Made by a program: the position numbers and the translations under genes
Notes under the pieces: generated by a model
The model's database searches: none
Seen by the model: the letters and a program-made list of their open reading frames with translations, nothing else
Told to the model about the DNA's origin: nothing
NCBI GenBank assembly: GCA_902651635.1
Contig: CACRSC010000030.1
Location: forward strand, 102,229 to 166,228
Direction: 5' to 3'
Source of the DNA: Mastigamoeba balamuthi
Lineage: Eukaryota > Evosea > Mastigamoebida > Mastigamoebidae
Length of the DNA: 64,000 nucleotides
Part shown: piece after piece, positions 45,197-57,087 of the stretch
How positions within the stretch are numbered: position 1 is the first letter of the stretch
Layout: each line of letters begins with the position of its first letter

Positions 45197-46560
45197 TTAC
45201 AGTGCCTCGATGTCGGCGAGCAGATTGACGGCCACAGGGCCCGGACGCATGGAGCCTCTCTGTACCATCCTGGCCCAGTGCGCGGCGCCTCGCTGCTGGA
45301 GCAGCCTACGGCACGGCACGTACTGACCAGTACAGAGGGGACGGTTGTCGATGTCGTTGAAGGTCACGTCTGTGTGCGGATACAGGGCCTCCTGGCCTTG
45401 CTTGTAGCACATCAACTTGGGGTCCAGCACGTTGATGTTGCGCACGTTGTCGTCGAGAATCCTCGTGATGAGCAACTGCACGAAAAAAGGGTCAGATCGG
45501 TAAAGACCCCCAAAAGCGCACATTCTGCTCTCTGTCCCAAACGACCGCAAGCTGCCCCGTCGTGAGCAGCTCCTCGACCGATTGCAGAACAATCAGGATG
45601 TTGCACGAGCTGCAGCAGATCGCCTCTCTGTTCGCTGTGTCTACGTGGTTGATGTTCTCCAGCGGTGCGTCCACGTCCCAGATGTGTGATGTGTTGAAGT
45701 TGCCCTTGGGCACATACACGTTGGCAGTCTCGCCATCTGGCAGCCTGCTCCCAACGTTGTGACTGTGAGAAAGAGTGGGTTGGACGAACAAAGACACACA
45801 CAAGCCTGGTCGCCATGCAGCATAGGTGTCCCGGAGATGCAACAACTGCATCTCTGTAGTGGTGGACGGTCCCCCCTGTGGTCTTGAGTGTGCCAGTGCT
45901 GGGGGCTGGAGGAGGCGAGCAGTCCCCCTGGAGTGGGGGCATTGTCCACAGTTTCGGGCTCATGCCCTGGAACGAGTCCTCCTCCTGCTGAAGACGAATG
46001 GCGTGTTCGTAGACAGTCACCCTTTGGTTCAGAGCCTCAACAGACGCCTCCAGTGTGCACAGTCTCTCCGACGCTGTGCATCTAATGGCATGCACTCGTG
46101 CTAAGTTAAAGAAGCAAAGTGGGTGCTGAAGTGGGTACTATGCACAGTTGGGGCAAACCTTGCAGGGCGGTAGAGGACACCACGTCAATGGCCTTGCTGA
46201 GGAAGCACTCCGCGATGACAGGGTCCAGCAGAGTGTGCACATTCAGGACAAAGACCTCACCCTCCTTCTTGAAGAAGGGCTGCTCATGTGTGTCAAGCAG
46301 GAGTGCACTGGTCATCTCAGTGCTGGTCTTCAGGGTGAACCCGAGCCTCAGGAGCCCCAGCTCCGCTGTGATCGCCTTCTTGAACTTGCTGCCATTTGTG
46401 TCTGGTGCGACTTTGATCTCCACCTCCTTGCTGAGGTACTTGACGAAGATGGAGAGCGACTCCTGGCAGGGAGGAAGATGTTATTTTGGGGATGCACCAA
46501 GCGCACAGTGCACCAGGGTCTTACCCATTTTCTCTTCTCTGAACTGAAGAACTTCTTCAA
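45197..46560 (-). CDS. Unidentified multi-exon gene of lower GC content
   Basis: Coding blocks on the minus strand run from KKFFSSEKRKW (about 46,560) spliced to ESLSIFVKYLSKEVEIKVAP, then GFTLKTSTEMTSALLLDTHE and AIDVVSSTALQ. They continue with ARVHAIRCTASERLCTLEAS, NVYVPKGNFNTSHIWDVDAP, REAICCSSCNILIVLQSVEE, ITRILDDNVRNINVLDPKLM and MVQRGSMRPGPVAVNLLADI to a stop at 45,197-45,199. Introns are short with GTAAGA/GTTTGC-type donors. No start codon could be fixed: the frame at the 5' end lacks an ATG, so a first exon lies further upstream. No family is recognised and no membrane span was seen. GC is visibly lower than in neighbouring genes. Confidence 0.5.
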
Positions 46561-49163
46561 AAGAGAGTATCTGACACAAAATATTGGGTGATGTCATCCA
46601 ATTTAGCGGCTCTCGGGAGTAGGCCCAGTGTACCCCAAAACAACGTGGCCATGTTGTATGGTGTTTCCTTGCAACACAAGGTGCATAAAATCTGTGTTGC
46701 TGATTTTCGAAAAATGAGGGGATTTGTATGCCACAGGCACATTTTCAGCCACACATACACACCTCACCACACTAGAGTAATGGCACTCTGGTTGTCAGTG
46801 CTGCCACGTTCACAGGTGCCGGGATGTTGATGGCGACAGTTGCACTGATGTGGCATTGGGGAACTCCTCCCCCGGGGCCACGTACTGGGGCTCTAGAGCA
46901 CCAAATGCCACTGTCTTAGTGCAGACGCCCGTCTATACTCCCCCCCATCCCCTTCTTCCTCTCAGTTCATTGGGGCCCTGTTCCCATCCAGGATTTGGCA
47001 CGCATTTGTGTGCAAATCTGTGGTGCAGAATTGTGTATGCTGTGATAGTATTTAACAGACAAAGCTGCAGAAAACTGCAAGGCAGGAGTGCAGAATAGTG
47101 CACGAGAATATTGCAGTGCTGCTCACCTGCGGTTTTGCTCAGCCTTGTGGTGCAGGGATTTTGTGATTGAATTTGTGGCTGTATTTTTCTTCAGCAGTTT
47201 TTTTTCAGGCAGACAGCAGGGCAGCTTTCATTGCAGGGAGCTAGGAGCACTGACCACAATGCTCACCCAGTGCCACTTCAGGTCGGGCTGGTCTTCTGAT
47301 CTGGGATCTTGGCATGGTTACTTGCAGCCAGTTGTCCAATGCATAACGAATCTGCATAACAAAATCCCAGCAGATTTCTTCGTTTCTCCGCCAAGGGCAC
47401 AATGAGCGACCGCATGCCTCAGAGGTGTGGCTGGCGATGCCGTCTTCAGAGGCTGTTGGCTGCATGTCCGCCCACATGGCCATGAAGGTCCGCGGTCTTC
47501 CCCTGTCCCTCTCTTTGCGAGCGCCATTGGGCATGGGGGTGCTAAATGGGGTGTCCCTCAGAGTGAGCATCCGCAAACTACACAGGGCCAAACTAGTCCC
47601 CTCACCATGTTGGCGGAGTGCCATTGAGCATCCTAGGAAGACTGCACGTCATTATGACGTGCCATTCCCCTGCAGGAGACCACTGATGGCTACAGCCATT
47701 TGGCATTCTATGAGCCTGTGGCTTTTTGCGCCAGTGGCACCCCCGGTCCCAAGCACTCTGGTAGTGTACAACTTGGCGCACTTGGGCCGCCCACATTATT
47801 GCATCACCAGACTGAGAACCAGAGACTTAGGGGGGGTGAGGATTTGAGTGAAAAGATTCAATTTTTGTTATGCATTGGCGTTCTGCATCGGGTAACAGTG
47901 GGAAAGACAAGTGGTTGGTCTATGCGGTTCTGTTCCATCAGAGCCACCACTGCTGCTGTTGCCTCCTTTGGGGCCTCAGTTGCTGAGCTGTCATCTTCAT
48001 CATTGGACTCAGTGCTGGGCTGGTCCCTCTTTGCCTTCTCCATTCTCCTCTTCAGTCATGCAGGCAAGTGATAGTACTGTATCCTTGTCAGCCTCTCCAC
48101 TGTCACCTCTGTGTATATAAGTTAAAGAGATATCTTTTTCAAGAAAGCATAAATTTAAACTTAGAAGAGAGTTATGGGTCTTGGTTTTGAAAAAATGTGT
48201 GATACTTGGTAACCTACTTGGCATTTCCATTCTGAACAATAATTGTCTTAATGACCTCCTGTAAGACAGGCAGTACCATGCTGGACTGGTACCTGAACTT
48301 CAGCAGTGTGAATGTGACATAGTTTCACTGAAGAAAAACAATCCTGTGCAGTCAGGAACAAAACAAAAGTAAAAGACATCATCATTTATACCTGATTTGT
48401 CTGCTTGATCACCACCCCTGGCCTGCTCACCCTTGTTCTCACTCTGCAGCAAGCAAGACACTGCTGGGGGGGGGGGCACTGCAGAGCAGCAGGCTCATCT
48501 TGTGCACTTCAGTCATCTTGTATCAAGTCAGACATGAGTTGATGCAGCTCTCATATGAGATGATCAAACTGGCATTCCTTCTTTTTTTCTCTTGAGGAGA
48601 GTTTTCTCTTTTTCCCTTATGGCAAGTTATGAGTGACTTGAAACAACTTACACAAGAGAATATTGAACTGGCTTTCCCTTTTCTTATAGAAGCATATATT
48701 TTCCCTTTTTATATTCAATTGAAAGGTCATTGATTATTTACTCAATGCAGAACCGAAATGTGTTTGCTGAAAATGTTGTCATCCAGTATGTCTGTGTGCT
48801 TGTTGCATTCTCCACAAGTTGATATCCCAGAGCACACAGGACTCCAAAAAAATAAGGCTCTCCATGCATGACGTGATGCCCCCCATCCTTACATGCCGAG
48901 GAACGGTGTCAAGAGCGGAATTACGTGATTGCGCTTCCGATCACTTGATTTCCTCGGGAGATTCGAGCGCATCTCCGTTGCCAAAACCCCCTGAGGAAAG
49001 AGAGCTTGCGAGTTGTGCAATATGTTGTTCCCAAGCCAGAGAGGTAAGTGTGGGTTAAGTGTGGGTGGGGGGGCAGAACTGCGCGTGACAATCTGACAAT
49101 TTGCCTGAAGGGGGAGCGCGGCCGGGGGGGACTGTCCCTTCGCGGTTGTGGTCCCCCCTCTAC
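46561..49163. other. AT-rich to mixed intergenic region without a recognised gene
   Basis: Contains short frames only. A GTGCAGTCAGGAACA phrase near 48,343 resembles one near 41,250. A G-run sits at about 48,465 and AT-rich stretches at 48,560-48,760. The first exon of the gene at 45.2 kb may lie in its left part. The short stretch MRSNLPRKSSDRKRNHVIPL (minus, about 48,900-48,980) is not clearly connected to the kinase. Confidence 0.4.
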
Positions 49164-50561
49164 CTACGCGGACCCGCCTTCGCGCTTCCCGCCGCGGCAG
49201 GCGTCGATGTTCTGGCTGAGCCGCAGCACAGAGTCGCGCAGGCTGGTCCCCGCCGCGACGCCCTGGAACTGGTCGCTGAGCCACTGGTGCTCCAGCAGCT
49301 GCGCGGCCGACGGCCTGCTCGCGGGGTTCTTGTCGAGGGCCGCCGCCAGGAACTCCCGCGCCACGGGGCTCACGTGCACCAGCGGCTCCTCGGGGTACGG
49401 CCCCGTGACGATCTGCGTCAGGTTGTCGAAGGGCGTCTGGCCCACCAGCCTGCGCAAGTGGTGTTGGCGCGTGGTGTTTGCTGCGGGGACAAGTCGTACA
49501 GGACGTAGGCCACGACGCCGATGGACCACGTGTCGCACGTGATCGAGTACGGGGAGCCCATGATGACCTCGGGCGCCAGGTACAGCGGCGACCCGCAGCG
49601 CGTGTGCATGAGGTCGGTGAAGTGGCGCGAGAGGCCAAAGTCGGCCAGGCGCACTCTTGTGTCGCCCTCGCCCTCGGCCTCTGTGCACAGGAGGTTCTCG
49701 GGCTGCGCGGGGGCGGGCTGGGCGTCAGGAGGGGCTGCGGTGTGTGCGCGCGGCGCAAGAGGGTGCCTTGATGTCGCGGTGGCAGATGCTCAGCGAGTGG
49801 AGGTACGCGGCGCCCGCGCAGACCTGGCGGATCAGGAACGCGGCGTCGGCCTCGGAGAAGGCCCCTCTGGTCATCACGCGGTCGTACAGGTCCCCGCCCT
49901 CCATGCTGCTCGCCAGCCAGAGCGCACGGCAGCGTGAGTGGGGGAGCGACGCGCCGCCAGCAGGAGGGGTGCGGGGGGCGCACAAGGCGGTCACGAGGAA
50001 CAGGTACTCGGCCGTCTCGAACACGTCGAGAATGTTGAGGACGTTCTCGTGGCTGACCTGCAGGCCGATCTCCACCTCCCTCTTGACGTTTTGCTGCGCA
50101 GGGCGCGAGCCCGTGTGGAGTCGTGAGGTCCGGAAGTTTCGGGCCAATCAGATTTGGGGTGTGCGACGTCAGCGCTGACGTCGGGGGGTAAATATCGGGG
50201 GCACCACTTGCGTGTCGTTGTAGAGCTGCGACTTGGGGATGACCTTGATCGCCAGCGTCTCCTGCGACGGCGTCCCCTCGGCCCCGACGGCCGTCGCCGA
50301 GGCCCTGTAGACCTGCGAGAACGAGCCACTGTGGCCGGCGGGTGCGGGAGAGCGGGGGATGCGTCTTGAGTTTGTTGATCTTCGCCGAGAACGCAAGAAA
50401 AAATCTCGCGCGAGATATTTCCGGCGGAAGCGTCGAATTCGCTTGAGCGTGTCGGGGGGGGCACGCAACTCGGCTATGCGGGGGCCGAACGTGTAGGTGA
50501 CCCTCTGCTTGCTGGCCCTGTACCCGGTGAGGTCGAGGGCCGTGGCGGGCTGCTGCTCCAT
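49164..50561 (-). CDS. CaMK-type serine/threonine protein kinase
   Basis: ATG 50561 (MEQQPATALDLTGYRASKQR) leads via an intron into the glycine loop DGSFSQVYRAS and then LAIKVIPKSQL (catalytic Lys). REVEIGLQVSHENVLNILDV is the alphaC/beta4 region, FMEGGDLYDRVMTRGAFSEA follows, and the catalytic loop is HRDIK|PENLL. RLADFGLSRHF carries the DFG motif, GSPLYLAPEVIMGSPY the APE, and DTWSIGVVAYVLYDLLVGQT, then ASRPSAAQLLEHQWLSDQF end the fold. All catalytic residues are intact. The C-terminus is short, without a recognisable calmodulin helix. There are at least six introns; the one at 49703-49766 (64 nt) splits HRDIK and PEN and uses a GC donor (AAG|GCACCC). The intron ending near 50,091 contains a perfect 20-bp palindrome. 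Confidence 0.9.
50164..50183. repeat. 20-bp perfect palindrome in a kinase intron
   Basis: CGACGTCAGCGCTGACGTCG is fully self-complementary, with two CGACGTCA boxes head to head. It is close in design to the TGACGTGGCGCCACGTCA palindrome at 35,326. Confidence 0.8.
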
Positions 50562-51368
50562 TTCGGGGGCTGCGGATTGAGATTCACGCAACGCACTGTG
50601 CCCGCCCGAATCTTTTTGAAAAAGTGCCTTAAGCTGAGGGTGAGATTTTCGCTCTCGTCTCGGCAGCTGGTGGCCGCTCCACCCACGTCCACGTGTCTCT
50701 GGCGAGCGTCTCGCCCCCCTACCCCCGGCCCCGCTGGTCCTGAAAGCTGGAGTACAGGATCTTGGATCTGCGGAGATTCGCGTATCTACCGGCCAGTGCG
50801 ATTCCGAATTCTTTTGCCCCCCTCTGCGCCAGCCCTCCTTCTGCGAGCGCACAAGAGCGGCGTGCACTGATGTGCCCCCCCACGCACATACGGCCCTGTT
50901 GCCGGAGCGTTCCTAGCCATACACTTTTCCCCAGCAGATTTTTCTCGTAGAGACCGAATTTGACGCTTCTGTTTGTCCTCCCGGTAATCCGCAGCAACGC
51001 CGTGACTCGTCCGCCTGCCCCCTGCCTCTGGAACACCCAGCACAGGGCGCAGCGCCAGGAGCAGGCCCGCGTAAGAAAAAACAAGGCGTGTTGAGTTCTG
51101 TTTGTTTTGTTTTGGTTGGGTGTGCTCTGCCTGCCGTGGCCCCCACGGGCCCCCCCCGTGGCCCATCGCGCTTGCTTGCTGTCCCAGTGTGTGCAACTAA
51201 CAGTTTTGCACGGCTGCTTCAGGGGGGAGGGGGTGCGGGCCGGCAGAGCAGAGAGGGAGAGAGGAATAGGAGGAAGAGAGAGAGACACACAACGACGAGA
51301 ACACGAGAGAGAGACGTAGGGCCGCTGCAACCGCTGCTGCTGCGGGCCTGGCGGGCAGGGCCGCCCGC
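50562..51368. promoter_or_regulatory. Upstream region of the kinase gene
   Basis: About 800 bp between the kinase start and the 3' end of the PH-domain gene; both genes are on the minus strand. No gene was recognised. Confidence 0.4.
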
Positions 51369-53660
51369 TCAGTTGCCCCACTCCTCGCCGACCTGCCAGT
51401 GGAAGACGACGTCGAAGCCCTCCTTGTAGACGCCGTAGCCAAAGCCCTTGACGAGGTACTGGTACTCGACAAAGCTCGGCGACGTGCCCCCGAACGCGCG
51501 CTCAAACTTGGCGATGGCGTCGCGCTTGCCGTTGACCGTCTCCACGAGCGCCTCGAAGAAGTCGCGGCCCGGGCAGGGGATCAGGAGGCCCAACCGCACA
51601 AAGCCCTCGCACGACGTGATGATCGAGAGGCACAGGTTCTCCGGGTGGTGCGACTTGAGCAGGCCCAGCGGGCCGTCGGGCAGCGCGGGGAACCCGAACG
51701 ACGAGAACGCCTCCAGAGCGACGTTGAGCTGCGCGCTGCGAGTGGCAGTGGCCGTGGCCGTCAGTATGGGGAGATCTCGGAATTCGGATATTTTCTCCCA
51801 GATAATCGGAGATATGTACTGACCTGAAATCGGAACCGGGGAGGCGCAGCCGGAGCTCTGTCTGGCGCGGGGGAGCGGCGCCCATGTCGCGGCCGACAGA
51901 GAAGCAGGTCATGACGTTGTGGTTCTCGACCCACTCCATCACTCGGCGCGTGGGCTCGCCCTGGTCCGCAGCCTCGATCGCGAGCTGTTGTTCGCAACAG
52001 AGTCGAAATTCCCGTTAGTAGAAGATCCCTGAATCAGGCATCAAAACACTAACAACGAGCAAATGAAAGGGCGAGTTGTGTGTCCCTTTTGGGGGGTGGG
52101 AGGTGGCAGGTTGTAGAGTAGCAGTTGGGGTTACCTTGATGGGGATCTCGACGGGGAAGTACCAGCCACCGTCCATGCCGCCCTTGGAGCTCATGTCGAT
52201 CCACGAACCGATCTTCATGGGGTTGATGAGCGCGCCGACGTCGTTGAGGCGGTCGATCTCGCTCTCGGGGGCGCCGACGTTCCAGAAGAAGTCCACCATC
52301 TTCTGGATGAAGATGTTCTGCGGGCCCGCCGTGCGCCACGTGAGCTTCTCCATGTCGGCCGACGTCGCGATGAGGAACTCCACGCTCTGCCCGTGCGCGA
52401 GCTCCTCCTTGGGCGGGATGCTCTCGGACCAGATCTACGCGTGTAGAAATTTCCTGCTGTCAGTATGGCCGGCGTAATTCTCGAAATGCTGCTGATGTGG
52501 CGTGGCAGCTCGACGGGAGAGCAGGGGGAAGGGAGAGGCAGTTTCCGCTTGCGGGCTGCGCGCGCACCTGCCAGAACTCGAGGACCTTGCTGTCCTCCTC
52601 CAGCAGGAACGGTATGGCCGCCTTGGCCGCCGCGATCTTGGCGCGGGGCGACGAGGCGTCGGGCTTGGAAGCGACAGGCGCGCTGGGCGACGCAGAGACG
52701 GGCTCAGGCTTGCTCCCCTGCTGCAAGAACTTCTTCTCTGAAGTGATCATCTGCTGCGACAGCGCTGCAGGGGGGGGGGGACCGCGCGGGCAGGGGAGCA
52801 GGTGAGTCGGGCGGCCGACCGGGAGGTTCGTTAATTTCGCGTATTCGTTCCGAATTGAATTGGCGGCGGCGCGCAGAGCGGGTACAAATAACTCCCTGGC
52901 GGGCGCCCGCGTACACTGCGACTCGTCGTTGTTGCCGCCCTCGGCGCGGATGTTGCGCTTGATGGCCTCGACCCACTCGGCGACCTCGGGGAGCGTGTCC
53001 GGGCAGATGAGGAACATCCTCCGCCCCCTGCCCGCGCGCCACCGCAACGTTGAGCTGACGCGACAGCACAGAGGCGCCTCCCGCCACCCGCCCCCCACGG
53101 CACGGCGCAGCAGGCGGAGCAGGCGCACTTGGGGCCGCGGGCCTGCACAGAGAACATGTTCTTGCGCTTCTTGCTCTCGTCGCGGACGACGGTGGTGGGC
53201 TCGAGCTCGATGTAGCCCTTGGCCTCGGTGTCCTGCGCAGCCCCCGCATTCCCACACCCCGTCAGCATCAGCCCGTCAGCCCCCCCAATCCAATTCGCAC
53301 AGTACGCACGCCGGGGGGAGAGCGGGGGGCGGGGGGGTGTGTGCGCACGGTCTTGCCCTTGAAGTACCAGAGGCGGTTGCCCTTGAGTATGAACCAGCGC
53401 TTCTTCCACGTCTTGATCGAGCCGCCCTGCTTGGTCGCCCACCCCTCCTTGTCGGGCGGCTGCAGGCTCATCACCGACACCCCGAGCTGCGCCTGCACCG
53501 CCACGGCCGTGGCAGGAGCCGCCTGTCAGCCCCCAGGCGCCAAGAGGAGGGAGGGAGGAGGGGGTCCTGGACCCTGGAAACAGGGGAGGGAGGGCAGAGA
53601 GGGGAGAGAGAGAGAGAGGGCAGGTGTGGGCGGCGAGTGCGAATTTACCTTCTCGCTCAT
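51369..53660 (-). CDS. PH-domain protein with a conserved but unidentified C-terminal domain
   Basis: ATG 53660 (MSEK) is followed by an intron of about 130 nt. The N-terminal PH domain is clear: [62 protein letters not shown], then [21 protein letters not shown] Ser/Pro/Ala linker leads into a compact region of about 350 residues: [20 protein letters not shown]-like sequence, [80 protein letters not shown] and a C-terminus [20 protein letters not shown], then a stop at 51,369-51,371. I do not recognise this second region. At least seven introns are present; that at about 51,755-51,830 carries AATATC/GATAT repeats and TCAGTA...TACTGA ends. The PH domain suggests phosphoinositide-dependent membrane association. 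Confidence 0.75.
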
Positions 53661-54257
53661 GTTTTTTGCTGGTCTACTCGAACACGGCGTCTCCTCCCGC
53701 GGTGGGTCCCTGCCACGACGGCGCCCCACAGGTGCACGCGGCGTGAGACGCGTCAAGACTCGGCGGGTGGGGCCGGTTATTCGGCGGAGAGGCGGCGGGG
53801 CCACCCACACAACCGCGAATTGAACGCGGAAAAATGGAAAAAATCTCAGCACAACCGACAGTTTCCGTGCGGCGTCCGCGGGGGGCCCCGCAGGAGGCCG
53901 CGGGCGGCGCGGCGGGGCGGAGGGGAGCGTACTGCGCGTCTGGGAGCGTTGAGGTGCCGCGCGGGCTGTGTGGAAAAAACCAAACGGCCTTTTTTTTTTT
54001 ACCGCTCGAGATATTTGTCTGACGTGGGCCCGAAAGATCGCGATTAACGGGCGCCTGTCCGCAAGAGAGTTGACATCGGGATATTCCCCCCACGTCAGCA
54101 CGCCCTCCTAAAGAGCCCCCGATGACCTCAGCGGCCTCGCGCAGTGACGTTGCCGAGATATCACCAGGGTCTAGATTCGCGCATCTCTGGCGTGTTTTCC
54201 CTGCCCTCAGAAACCCAGCAAAGGCGCGCGAGCTCTTCCCCGTCGTTGTTCTCCGCC
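53661..54257. promoter_or_regulatory. Divergent promoter region between the PH-domain gene and eIF2B alpha
   Basis: About 600 bp between two start codons. It holds an 80-bp inverted-repeat unit at 54019-54098, a GAGATAT box on each side (54,008 and 54,155) and a poly-T run at 53,991-54,000. Confidence 0.5.
54019..54098. repeat. 80-bp unit bounded by 10-bp perfect inverted repeats
   Basis: CTGACGTGGG at 54019-54028 and CCCACGTCAG at 54089-54098 are exact inverted repeats. The interior contains GGGATATTCCCC. No clear target-site duplication was seen. The termini match the TGACGTGG boxes found in several introns of the window. Confidence 0.6.
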
Positions 54258-56051
54258 ATGGACGCCCAGAAGCAGTCGCACGCACGCGAGCCCTCGGGTG
54301 CGCCCCCTCCCCCGCCCCCATCGCGCGGCGCTGAGCGTTGTGCTGCCCGCAGTGCTGCACACGCAGGTGAGCGAGTACATGAAGGGCGACCCCGCCCTCG
54401 CCGGCGCCGTCGCCGTCGTCCGCGCCCTCACCGAGGTCATCGAGAACAGCAAGGGTACCGCAGCCACCGCCGCCCTCCCTTGATCCCCTCCCCTCCCGAC
54501 CGCTCGAGGTCGCCGGCTGGGACGATTTCTGTCGGTGCTGAGGTCAACTGCGAACACACTTGAGTGCTGCCCAGTGAGCACAGCACAGCAGCCAATCGCT
54601 CTTGCGCGCTTGCGGGAGGAAGGGCTGGGGCACTCGGCGCTCGCTACGCGCGACTCACGCGGCCACCCGCCTCCCATCCCCCCCCTGCCTCTCCCTTCGC
54701 CCCACGGCGGACCGCAGCCAACACGATCATGGGGCTGCGCGACGAGCTGCAGCAGGAGGTCGAGAAGTTCAAGGACGCCTCCACCACGGGCTCCGTCTCC
54801 CTCGTCTCGGGCACGCCGCTCCCCAGCTGCTGCTGTGGCTGCCGCTGCTGCCGCCTCCACTGACGCCTGTGCACACACACACACCGCAGGCTGCGAGCTC
54901 TTCATGCGCTTTGTCACGCGCACCACCCTCGACTTTGCCGTGCGCCCTGCCCCTCACTCCCTCCCTCCCTCCCTCTGCTCGGGCCCCCTCGGATGCTGAG
55001 GCTCCCGCGTGCACCCGCGTGCAGGTGTTTGCCGACTGCAAGCAGCGGCTGATCGAGCGAGGCAAGCTGTTCACGCAGCGCCTGGCCCAGAGCAGAGACA
55101 AGATCGCCAACATCGCCGCCCCCTTCATCCACGACAACTGCGTCCGCTCTCTCTGCCTCTCAGTCCCTGTCTCTGTCTATCTCTTCTCTCTGTCTCTCTC
55201 TGTCTCTGTGCCCCTGTGCCTCTGCCTTCTTTCAGTGTCTCTCTGTCTCTCTCCCGCTCTCACTGAGCCCTTCGTGTGCAGACCGTCCTTGTGCACGGCT
55301 TCTCGAGGGTTGTGCTGCGCGTGCTGCAGCGGGCGGCGTCGCAGGGCAGGCCGTTCTCGGTCATTGTCACCGAGTCGCGCCCGGACAACGCAGGGTTCTC
55401 TCTCTCCTCCCCCACTGCCGCAGCCAAGGAGGGCGCTCACGCGGTGCCACACACCCCCCGCGCAGGTACCTGACGGCGACGAGCCTCAAGGCCGTGGGCA
55501 TACCCGTGCGCGTCATCATGGACAGCGCCGTGGCGTTTGAGATGGCCCACGTCGACCTGGTGCTCTGCGGCAGCGAGGCCATCGTCGAGAACGGCGGCAT
55601 CATCAACAAGGCAACACCACCCACCCCCCCATCCACGCTGCCAGGGTCTCACCGAGTCCCCCTCGCAGATCGGGACGTACCAGATCTCGATTGTGGCGCA
55701 GGCGCTCAACAAGCCGTTCTACGTGGCCGCCGAGAGCTTCAAGTTCTTCCGCCTCTACCCGCTCACGCAGTCGGAGATACCGCAGAGGAAGGTCCCCTTC
55801 CTCTCGTGCGAGCACTGCCCCGCCGACGTCTCTGCCGTACGGCTCCCCTTGGCTGCCCCCGCTCGCGCTGCAGCCAGCTCACTGGCGGACTGCCTTCCTC
55901 CTCTTCTCTCTCCGCCTCTCGCCCGCAACAACAGGCGTCGACAGAGTCGGTCGACTACACGCCGCCCAACTACATCTCGCTGCTCTTCACGGAGCTCGGC
56001 GTGCTCACCCCCTCGGCCGTGTCGGACGAGCTGATCCGCCTCTACGCGTAG
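54258..56051 (+). CDS. EIF2B1: Translation initiation factor eIF2B subunit alpha
   Basis: About nine exons read, in order: VLHTQVSEYMKGDPALAGAV, ANTIMGLRDELQQEVEKF, SGCELFMRFVTRTTLDF, CKQRLIERGKLFTQRLAQSR, VLVHGFSRVVLRVLQRAA, RPFSVIVTESRPDNAG, VRVIMDSAVAFEMAHVDLVL, CGSEAIVENGGIINKIGTYQ, NKPFYVAAESFKFFRLYPLT and LLFTELGVLTPSAVSDELIR, with the stop at 56,049-56,051. This follows human EIF2B1 along its full length. It is the regulatory subunit of the guanine-nucleotide exchange factor for eIF2 and senses eIF2 alpha phosphorylation (established knowledge). One intron (54811-54889) has a GC donor, G|GCACGC; its use is required to recover the conserved SGCELF block. An intron at about 55,142-55,281 is CT-rich. 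Confidence 0.95.
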
Positions 56052-56160
56052 ACGGCCACGGGAGCCGCGGGGCCAGAAGAAGGCGGGGGCAGCAGAATAC
56101 AGCAGCAAACAAAGGGAACTCTCCTCTGGGGGAAAAACAGAACGCCCTCTGGCAGCGTTG

Positions 56161-57087
56161 TCACTGGATCCAGCTCTTGAGCTTGGTGTCGATCTGAACG
56201 AGCATGGCGTTGCAGAACTCCTGAACCCTCGCATTGCGAGCCTGCTCTGCCTGTACCCTCCGTGCCATCTCCGCAATCTGATGCGGGCGCATTCGTCAGC
56301 CCAGCAGATCCCAGGACGCAAATCCTGGATCCTGAGGCAGATTCCAGGATGCGATACGCAAATCCAGATATCCCCCAGTATCTGAAATATCTGGAAAAGG
56401 ACGCACATCGAACTCGGTCATCTCCTGCAGCAGGGCCATGGCGGCCACCTCCGAGGCGCGGCGCCTGAACGCGTCCGAGGCCTCTGTGCGGGCGAGCTGC
56501 AGGTCGGCCTCGGCGGCGGCCCTGGCGGCCTCGGCCTCGCGCTGCTCCGCCCCGACGCCCTCGACCCTCGCCTTCCCCTCGTCCCGCTCGCGCTCCCCCG
56601 CCGCCAGCCTCCCCCGCGCCGCCCCCAGCACGGCCTTGCGCTGCTCCAGCTCCGCGTTGAGCCTCCCGCTCCTCTCTGTCGCCACACGACACAGAGCAAC
56701 AGGAATATCGCCGATCCGGTTCCCGGAACATATCTGCCACGTCAGAGGAGATATACTGGGAATCTGCGGGGGAAGATAGGGGGATCTTGCCGGTGAGCTC
56801 GCGGCAGCGCCTGGACGCGCGCTCGAGGTCCCTGTGCAGCGCGGCCCTGCGCGACCGCGCCCTGGCGACGCGGTCCTGGACGGCCCTGACGTCCTCCGCG
56901 CCCTGGCCCTCGCCGGCGGTGCTGGCGGCGCTGCTGCTGTGCGCCGCCTCGGCCTCGTCGGGGCTCCGCGCGAGGCGCGCCTGGCGCAGCAGCAGCGCGA
57001 GCTCGTCCTCGGTCATAGAGTCTGGGGGGCGGGCGGGTGAGGGCCGCTGGGACGCGGGGGAGGCGGGGGACACGCACCGCTGTCCAT
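56161..57087 (-). CDS. Coiled-coil protein of unknown function
   Basis: ATG 57087 (MDS) is spliced through an intron of about 58 nt to DSMTEDELALLLRQARLARS. A long heptad-rich region follows: VRAVQDRVARARSRRAALHR, DLERASRRCRELTGK, then RLNAELEQRKAVLGAARGRL and EAEAARAAAEADLQLARTEA, ending ARVQEFCNAMLVQIDTKLKS and WIQ with the stop at 56,161-56,163. Introns at about 56,695-56,785 and 56,285-56,405 contain GATAT/ATATC repeats; the former also has a CCACGTCA box. There is no signal peptide or membrane span. The family is not recognised; coiled-coil composition alone is not informative. Confidence 0.65.

Noticed and set aside
48889-49040. Extra C-terminal exon of the kinase (MRSNLPRKSSDRKRNHVIPL)
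   Set aside because: The kinase frame ends naturally at the stop at 49,164-49,166 and no splice pair convincingly bypasses it.
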